Source of the DNA: Luteolibacter yonseiensis
Lineage (GTDB): Bacteria > Verrucomicrobiota > Verrucomicrobiia > Verrucomicrobiales > Akkermansiaceae
NCBI RefSeq assembly: GCF_016595465.1
Contig: NZ_JAENIK010000004.1
Coordinates: 868,001 to 932,000, forward strand
Length of the DNA stretch: 64,000 nucleotides
Direction: 5' to 3'
A program made the position numbers and the translations under genes. This document shows, piece by piece, positions 27,243-34,000 of the stretch; position 1 is the stretch's first letter, and each line of letters begins with the position of its first letter. The notes under the pieces are model-generated. The model had not been told where the DNA came from, ran no database searches, and saw only the letters and a list, made by a program, of their open reading frames with translations.

Positions 27243-27339
27243 GGACGATTCCGCCGGAATCCGGGGCTTGTTTTCCGCCGCCGGGAGCCTGCGGAAAAAA
27301 ACCTCGTCTTTTCCCCGCTGATCCGCAGACATTTGCCGG

Positions 27340-28113
27340 GTGATCCACCCTACCGCCATTGTTTCTCCTGCCGCCAAAATCGGGCACAACGTCCGCATCG
27401 GGCCCTATTGCATCATCGGTGCGAATGTGGAACTCGGTGATGATTGCGTGCTGCACTCGCATGTGGTCCTCGAAGGCCATTCCAAATTCGGCAAGGGCAA
27501 CGAGTTCTTCCCGTTCTCCATGCTCGGCGGGAAAACGCAGGACCTGAAATACATCGGCGAGCCGACCTACCTTGAAGTGGGCGACCACAACGTGTTCCGG
27601 GAAAACGTCACCGTGCATCGCGGCACCTTTGAAAACCTGCCGACCCGCATCGGCTCGCACAACCTGATGCTGTGCTACTCCCACGTCGCCCATGACTGCC
27701 AGCTCGGCGATCACATCATCCTTTCAAACTCCGTCGGCATCGCGGGGCACATCATCATCGAGGACCACGCCATCGTTTCCGGCGTGGCGGCGGTGCACCA
27801 GTTCTGCCGCATCGGGAAGCACTCCATCGTCGGAGGATGCTCGAAGGTGGTGCAGGACGTGCCACCGTATATGATCGTGGATGGAAACCCTGCGAACACC
27901 CGCGGCATCAATCTCGTGGGCCTGCAACGCCGGGGGTTCTCCGAAGACGACATCAAACACCTCAAGCTCGCTTACAAAAAACTCTTCCTGAAAAAGGACG
28001 GAAATCTCTCCACCGCGCTCAGTTCCCTCAAGGCGACCCATTCGGCGGACACGCCCCAGGTCGCGCATCTCATCAAATTCGTCGAGGAGTCCGAGCGCGG
28101 TGTGACGCGGTGA
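27340..28113 (+). CDS. lpxA: UDP-N-acetylglucosamine acyltransferase LpxA
   Basis: A 257-aa left-handed beta-helix of hexapeptide repeats, with a GTG start that gives the typical N-terminus MIHPTAIVSPAAKIG. The catalytic His is in CYSHVAHDC. Acyl-chain and UDP contacts are visible (KTQDLKY, VHRGT, GGCSKVVQDVPPYMI), and the helical C-terminal domain includes NLVGLQRRGFS. It makes the first lipid A intermediate, showing a Gram-negative envelope. It is monocistronic here, not in the usual lpxD-fabZ-lpxA order. Confidence 0.96.
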   Translation: MIHPTAIVSPAAKIGHNVRIGPYCIIGANVELGDDCVLHSHVVLEGHSKFGKGNEFFPFSMLGGKTQDLKYIGEPTYLEVGDHNVFRENVTVHRGTFENLPTRIGSHNLMLCYSHVAHDCQLGDHIILSNSVGIAGHIIIEDHAIVSGVAAVHQFCRIGKHSIVGGCSKVVQDVPPYMIVDGNPANTRGINLVGLQRRGFSEDDIKHLKLAYKKLFLKKDGNLSTALSSLKATHSADTPQVAHLIKFVEESERGVTR

Positions 28114-28128
28114 GCGGGACGTGCGGCC

Positions 28129-28908
28129 TCAGTCGATGGCCGGAACCTTGCAGGTGACGTTGATATCGAACGGGCTCTCGTCCTTGTCGTTGCTCCAGAT
28201 GTGGAGGCGGGCCCTTTTCGTGGTGAGTGGTGCCTTGCCATCATAACTCACGGTGAAGATTGCTCTTTTTCCCGGGGCCAGTGTGGTCGTCTTCAGCTTG
28301 CTGACGCTGAATTTCGAGCGATCCGCGCCGGTGGTGGTGATCCTCAGTCCTTTCAAGGGAGTGGCACCGGCGTTCTTGATGACGAGATCGTAGGAAAACG
28401 ATGGGTTCCCCAGAGCATCAATGCCAAGATCGACCGTGGATTTGCCGTCGTACAGCTTCCAGGAATAATCCGAGCCCGCTCCCCGGACGGTGATCTCGTG
28501 GGGAATCGTGACCTTGGGCTTGATGTGGAATATTCCGTTTACAGGCTGGTCGAACTGGGGAGAAGCGGTCATCCGGAAAGTTCCCACGCCATCCGAAACG
28601 GATAAGGTCAGGGTGATCGGATCCTCCGAAAGTCCGGCAAGAACGATGGATGTCACGCCTCCGCGGCGGGTCATGGTGAATGAACCGTTGATGTCATTCA
28701 TCGGCCTGCTGAAATTGAAATCATGTGACGAAGGCTTCAGCTTCAATTTCCAACCGGGCTCCTGTCCGGGGGCGGTCGTCTCGGGCGAGTTCATGAATAC
28801 CAGCGCCCTCCCATCGGCAATGGCCGCGGCGAGTTGTGAATCGGTCAGGGCGTGGGCCTGGACGATAGAGAAAACAAACAGAACGAGGGAGAGGAGGGGA
28901 CGATTCAT
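28129..28908 (-). CDS. Secreted protein with Ig-like (choice-of-anchor-D type) C-terminal domain
   Basis: A 259-aa protein with a signal peptide (about 1-20, ending VQAHA). The first part is a beta-rich domain without recognised motifs. The last about 100 residues form an Ig-like fold of ASH/choice-of-anchor-D type (LGNPSFSYDLVIKNAGATPL, then LAPGKRAIFTVSY). It is convergent with lpxA, 15 bp apart. It is likely a periplasmic or extracellular structural protein of unknown role. Confidence 0.65.
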   Translation of the reverse strand: MNRPLLSLVLFVFSIVQAHALTDSQLAAAIADGRALVFMNSPETTAPGQEPGWKLKLKPSSHDFNFSRPMNDINGSFTMTRRGGVTSIVLAGLSEDPITLTLSVSDGVGTFRMTASPQFDQPVNGIFHIKPKVTIPHEITVRGAGSDYSWKLYDGKSTVDLGIDALGNPSFSYDLVIKNAGATPLKGLRITTTGADRSKFSVSKLKTTTLAPGKRAIFTVSYDGKAPLTTKRARLHIWSNDKDESPFDINVTCKVPAID

Positions 28909-29070
28909 AAAGGCGGCTCATAACGATGACACCCGCTGACGATTGGCAATTGAAAACACCGGAAATATCAGATGGATTTTGAAATGCCGGAAGCACCGGA
29001 TCCCGAAGGGAAAGGCTCCTCCATCCCTCCTCAGGAAGCGTTCGATTTTCCCGCATCCGGAATTTCCCGT

Positions 29071-29098
29071 TTGACCGGGCCGGGAAAATTCCTAGGCT
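29071..29098 (+). promoter_or_regulatory. Promoter of the leu leader and leuA
   Basis: TTGACC (29071-29076), a 16-bp spacer and TAGGCT (29093-29098). The predicted start is next to the leader-peptide GTG at 29106, so the leader would be translated from a leaderless or nearly leaderless mRNA. Confidence 0.55.
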
Positions 29099-29105
29099 CT
29101 CGGGC

Positions 29106-29168
29106 GTGAACCTCCTTCTCAACGGCTATTTGCTGCGCCCCCTTCTTCTAGGGTTGGCCTCCCGTTGA
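29106..29168 (+). CDS. leuL: Leucine-rich leader peptide of leuA (20 aa)
   Basis: A GTG start and TGA stop encode 20 residues, of which nine are Leu: runs of three, two and three, then one more. One is the rare codon CTA. The order is MNLLLNGYLL, then RPLLLGLASR. It lies 86 bp before leuA, directly after a good promoter. The Leu runs are placed so that a ribosome waiting for Leu-tRNA would cover the left arm of a terminator hairpin. This is the classic arrangement of ribosome-mediated attenuation. It is too short for routine gene calling. Confidence 0.75.
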   Translation: MNLLLNGYLLRPLLLGLASR

Positions 29169-29212
29169 CCCATCCCCACCTGCCACTTTTGTTCACAGGC
29201 CCGCCCGTTTTT
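29151..29212 (+). promoter_or_regulatory. Candidate attenuator (intrinsic terminator) in the leuA leader
   Basis: The left arm GGGTTGGCCT (29151-29160, codons 16-19 of the leader peptide) can pair with AGGCCCGCCC (29197-29206), with one mismatch and one wobble. It is followed by G and TTTTT (29208-29212). The loop is long (36 nt), so stability is moderate. Stalling at the CTT CTT CTA codons just upstream would block the left arm and allow leuA transcription. With ample leucine the hairpin can form and stop it. Confidence 0.5.
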
Positions 29213-29236
29213 GAGGCGCTGCCACCCTTTGTTCAC
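29181..29236 (+). repeat. Direct repeat in the leuA leader
   Basis: TGCCACTTTTGTTCAC (29181-29196) recurs as TGCCACCCTTTGTTCAC (29220-29236). The two copies flank the right terminator arm and its T-run. They could be protein-binding sites, alternative pairing partners or a local duplication. Confidence 0.6.
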
Positions 29237-29254
29237 CTTTTCCTATTTTAAAAA

Positions 29255-30937
29255 ATGCATCCGAATTCTCTCTCGAAATACCGGCCTTTCCCGCCGGTTT
29301 CCCTGCCCGACCGCACCTGGCCCGACCAGATCCTCGACCACGCGCCGCAGTGGTGCTCGGTGGATCTCCGCGATGGCAACCAGGCCCTGCCGCAACCGAT
29401 GTCGATCGAGGAGAAGCTCGAATTTTTCGACCTGCTCGTGCGGGTGGGCTTCAAGCAGATCGAGGTGGGCTTTCCATCCGCCGCGGACACGGAGTTCAAT
29501 TTCCTGCGCCGCTTGATCGATGAAAACCGCATCCCGGAGGATGTGACGATCCAGGTGCTCGTCCAGACGCGCGAGGCGCTCATCCGCCGCACCTTCGAAG
29601 CCATCGACGGGGCGAAGCGAGCGATCGTCCACATCTACAATTCCACCTCTCCGTTGCAACGGCGGGTGACCTTCGGCGATGCGTCGCGCGAATCGATCAA
29701 ACAGATCGCGGTGGACGGTGCGGAACTGGTGAAGAAGCTCGTGCCCACGATTCCGCGCACGGAGGTGGTGTTGCAATATTCTCCTGAGTCGTTTTCCGAC
29801 ACGGAACTGGATTTCGCCTTGGATTGCTGCAACAGCGTCATCGACGTCTGGCAGCCGACGCCGGAACGGAAGATGATCGTCAACCTGCCCGACACGGTGC
29901 AATGGACCACGCCGAACATCCACGCGGACATGATCGAGTGGATGTGCCGGAATCTGAAAAACCGCGAATCGCTCGTCGTTTCCCTGCACACCCACAATGA
30001 CCGCGGCACCGGTGTCGCGGCGACCGAACTCGGCCTGATGGCGGGCGCGGATCGGGTGGAAGGCACGCTTTTCGGCAATGGCGAGCGCACGGGCAATCTC
30101 GACATCGTCACCGTCGCGCTGAACCTGAATAGCCATGGCGTGGCGACGGGACTCGATTTCTCCGACCTCCAGTCCATCCGGAACGTTTACGAGCGGGTCA
30201 CCCGCCTGACCGTCCCGGAGCGCCAGCCATATGCCGGTGAACTTGTCTTCACCGCATTTTCCGGTTCGCACCAGGATGCCATCAAGAAGGGTCTGGACCG
30301 CCGGGAAAAGGAAACCGCCTCGGAACCCGAGGTGCCATGGGGCGTGCCTTACCTGACCATCGATCCGCAGGACATCGGCCGCTCTTATGAGGCGATCATC
30401 CGGATCAATTCGCAGTCGGGCAAGGGCGGGGTCGCCTACGTCCTCGACCGCGAGCATGGTTTCGATCTGCCGAAGACGATGCACCCGCAGGTCGGCAAAC
30501 GCATTTATGATCTCGCTGACGAACACGGGCGCGAGCTGTCCACCGACGAAATCCGCGAGGCTTTCTTCCGTGAGTTCGTGAATCTGGCCAGTCCGCTTGA
30601 TGTGACCGACTACGAACTCGTCCACCACACCACCGAGCGCGGGCAGGTCCAGTGCAAGGCGAGCATCACGCTGGATGGAGAGGTGAAAACCGTCGAAGGC
30701 TTGGGCAACGGTCCGATCAACGCCTTCGTCCACGCGCTGGAGGGCATCGGCCTGAAGGATTTCAAGGTCACCGACTACCGCTCGCATGCCGTGCGCGGAG
30801 GCTCGGACGCGAACGCCGCCGCCTACGTCCAGCTCCAGGCGGAGGACGGCCGCATCCTCTGGGGCGCGGGCGTGGACCCGTCGATCGAGATGGCGGGTCT
30901 CAAGGCGTTGGTCACCGCGTGGAACCTGCTGCGGTAG
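29255..30937 (+). CDS. leuA: 2-isopropylmalate synthase (long type)
   Basis: A 560-aa protein of the longer LeuA class. The catalytic TIM barrel shows CSVDLRDGNQALPQPM, SLHTHNDRGTG with metal-binding His residues, and GNGERTGNLD. The C-terminal LeuA dimer domain for leucine feedback is complete (ITLDGEVKTVEGLGNGPINA, then YRSHAVRGGSDANAAAYV). It condenses 2-ketoisovalerate with acetyl-CoA, the first committed step of leucine synthesis. The leader peptide and attenuator upstream suggest transcriptional control by charged Leu-tRNA in addition to allostery. It is monocistronic here. Confidence 0.96.
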   Translation: MHPNSLSKYRPFPPVSLPDRTWPDQILDHAPQWCSVDLRDGNQALPQPMSIEEKLEFFDLLVRVGFKQIEVGFPSAADTEFNFLRRLIDENRIPEDVTIQVLVQTREALIRRTFEAIDGAKRAIVHIYNSTSPLQRRVTFGDASRESIKQIAVDGAELVKKLVPTIPRTEVVLQYSPESFSDTELDFALDCCNSVIDVWQPTPERKMIVNLPDTVQWTTPNIHADMIEWMCRNLKNRESLVVSLHTHNDRGTGVAATELGLMAGADRVEGTLFGNGERTGNLDIVTVALNLNSHGVATGLDFSDLQSIRNVYERVTRLTVPERQPYAGELVFTAFSGSHQDAIKKGLDRREKETASEPEVPWGVPYLTIDPQDIGRSYEAIIRINSQSGKGGVAYVLDREHGFDLPKTMHPQVGKRIYDLADEHGRELSTDEIREAFFREFVNLASPLDVTDYELVHHTTERGQVQCKASITLDGEVKTVEGLGNGPINAFVHALEGIGLKDFKVTDYRSHAVRGGSDANAAAYVQLQAEDGRILWGAGVDPSIEMAGLKALVTAWNLLR

Positions 30938-30950
30938 ATGACGGACGAGA

Positions 30951-30986
30951 GATGATCTACGGGTGAACATTTCCTCGTAGATCATC
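30951..30986 (+). terminator. Stem-loop after leuA
   Basis: Perfect 11-bp arms GATGATCTACG (30951-30961) and CGTAGATCATC (30976-30986) lie 14 bp after the leuA stop. There is no clear T-run. It is probably a terminator or 3'-end stabiliser. Confidence 0.5.
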
Positions 30987-31088
30987 GCCCGCATTCATCA
31001 CTCATCGATCCTTTCCTCCCCTTTTTGAGGCCTTGACCGTGGCCACGACTCCCGTGAGCTTCCCCCAATCATAGAAAACCCTCCATCC

Positions 31089-34000
31089 GTGGCGAGATTG
31101 CTCGCCGTCGTGGCTCACTGCGCCCTCGTCCTGCCTGTCTCGGCGGAGCTGACGAACCGTTGGTCTTTCGGCAATGACGCGGGATCGGCCCCCGCCGGCA
31201 CCACCGTGAGCGACCGCGTGGGTTCTTCCGCCGCGACCGTGGTGGGCATGAACGCGAGTTTTACCGGAACGTCGCTCACCTTGCCCGGTTCGACGACCGG
31301 CAATCAGACACCTGCCGCCATTTCGGCTTACGTGGATCTGCCCAACGGACTGATTTCCTCGAAGACCAATCTCACCGTGGAAATCTGGGCCACGCCGATG
31401 TCGGTGAAAAACTGGCAGAGGCTTTTCGACTTCGGGCGCATGGCCAGCAACAACGGCCAGTTGAGCGCGAACGCCCGTGGAGACGGTGCGTCGAGCGGTG
31501 AAATCCTGCCCACGGCCACCGCGGCCCCGGCGAACGCCACCTCGAGCGACGACCTCGCCATGGCATTTCATCGTGACAACACCGCGAACACGCAGCGTGT
31601 CATGGCCAAGCTGGACGGGGCCGCGGAACTCGGCAGCAACACAGGTGCGGCTCTGGCAGCCGGGACCCAGTATCACTTCGTGTGCACCTTCACCGACGGC
31701 GCGGGGGGCGCCGGTGCGTCGGGGGGGCAGGTGGCATGGTATTTGAATGGGACGCTCATCTCCACGCTGGACGTCAATTTCCATCTTTCCGAGATCCAGG
31801 ACCGCAACAACTGGCTGGGCCGGTCGATGTACACGGCGGACAGCAACGCGAACATTTCCTACAACGAGGTGCGGCTCTACAACCACGCCCTCACCCCGGC
31901 GGAGATCTCCGCCAATCTCACGGCCGGTCCCGACAATCTCGGCGAGCCCGAGGTCGTCCCCGCACCGGTCCCTGACCACCTCTGGACTTTCACCACCCAG
32001 GCGGATTCGGAAGCTTCCTCCGGCACGGCATTCACCGACAGTCTGGGCGGGAAAATCGCGACGTTGCGCGGCAATGGCGGCTCTCTCACCGGTGGTGCCG
32101 TCGTCCTTCCCGGCAGCACGACCGGCAATCAGACCGCGGCGACCATTTCCGCCTATCTGGATCTGCCGAACGGCATCGTCACCGCCACGCCGAGCGTGAG
32201 CTTCGAGGCATGGGCCGCGCCGTTGTCATCGAAAAACTGGGCTCGTCTTTTCGACTTCGGACGCTGTGTCTCATCCCACGGAGCGGGCGCGGCTCCAGGT
32301 GAAATCCTGGATACCGCCGTCGCTCCGGGAAACACCTCCGCCTACGACAACCTCAGCCTCACCTTCAACAACGCGGGAAACATGAATTCCCAACAATTGG
32401 AGGGCCAGTATGACGGCAATCCCGCGCAATACACCTTCACCACCGCCGCCACCACGGCGGGCACGAAGTATCATTACTTCTTCGTCGTCGAGGACACCTC
32501 CACCGGCTGCCAGGTGCGGTGGTATCGGAATGGCGCGCTGCAGAATACCGCGAACTTCGCCTTCCATCTGTCTGGCATGGAAGACGTGAACAACTGGATC
32601 GGCCGCTCGATGTACACGGGGGATTCGAATTCACATCTTTCGCTCGACGAACTCCGCATCTACCGCCGTGTCGTGACCCCGGCGGAAATCCTCGCCAGCT
32701 ATGCCGCCGGGCCGGATCCGACCATCGGTCCGCCGGAGCCACCGGTTCCCGCACCACTGCCGTCGCGGCGCTGGAGCTTTGACTCCCCCGCTGGAAACGC
32801 CGTTTCCGGCACTGAATTCCTCGATACCGCTACCGGAGAAATCGCCACGGTCCGGGGAAACGGAGCCACCACCAACGGCACCGAGCTCATCCTGCCATCC
32901 ACCGCCACCACCGGGAACCAGTCCGCCACCAACATCTCCGCCTATCTGGATCTGCCGGATGGAATCATCTCCTCACGCCCGAGCATGACCGTCGAGGCGT
33001 GGCTCACTCCGCTGTCATCGAAAAACTGGCAGCGTATCTTTGACTTCGGAAACACCACCTTCACCAGCGGGCCTGGTGCTTCCACCGGAGAAATCATCGA
33101 CGGCCCGAACGCACCGGGAAATTTTGTCTCGAACGACAATCTTTTCCTTTCGCTCAACAACGGCGGAACGCTCGGTTCGAACCGGGTCGAGGCGAAGCTG
33201 GCGAACGGGGCCGCCACCGCATTGAACACGGACCTTTCCTCCACCACCACCGTCGGCACCCAGTACCAGTTCACCATGACCGTCGCCGATGGCGCGGGTG
33301 TAAGTGGTGCGACGGGTTGCCTGGTGAAATGGTATCGCAACGGCGTGCTGGGCGGCTCCATCGATCTGCCCTACCGCCTGCCGGATCTCCACGACGTGAA
33401 CAACTGGATCGGCCGCTCGATGTGGGCCGCCGATTCGAACGCTCATTTCAGGCTCAACGAACTCCGCCTCTACGATCGCGCCATCTCCGCCGCGGAGGTG
33501 AATTCATCCTTTGCCGCGGGTCCGGATGCCGTGTTTCCCCCACCTGTCGCGGCGGGTGACGAGGCGACCATCCACCCGGATCAGAAGGTGCTCGTGGACG
33601 TGTTGGAAAACGACACCGGAGGACCGCTGCCCGGAACTTTGGAAATTCTCATTCCTCCCGCCACCGGGACCGCCACGGTTTCCAATGGAAAAATCCTCTA
33701 TGCCCACCATGGCGCCGGAACGGCACCCGTCACATTCACCTATCGCGTGGGAAATATCAGCGGGAACACCGCGACAGGCACCGTCACCATCCGCTTTTCA
33801 AACAGCCTCCGTCTCACCAATGAAAAACTCGCCATGCCCGCGGCTCCGCCGACGAACGCCTGGCAGCTTGTGGAGGGATTGCCCGGTCTCACCTTCAACC
33901 AACCTCTCTGCCTCACCTCTCCACCGGGTGACGCCAGGAGGTTGTTCATCTGCGAGCGGATGGCGAAGATCAAGCTCGTCCCGGACGTGACGGCGACCTC

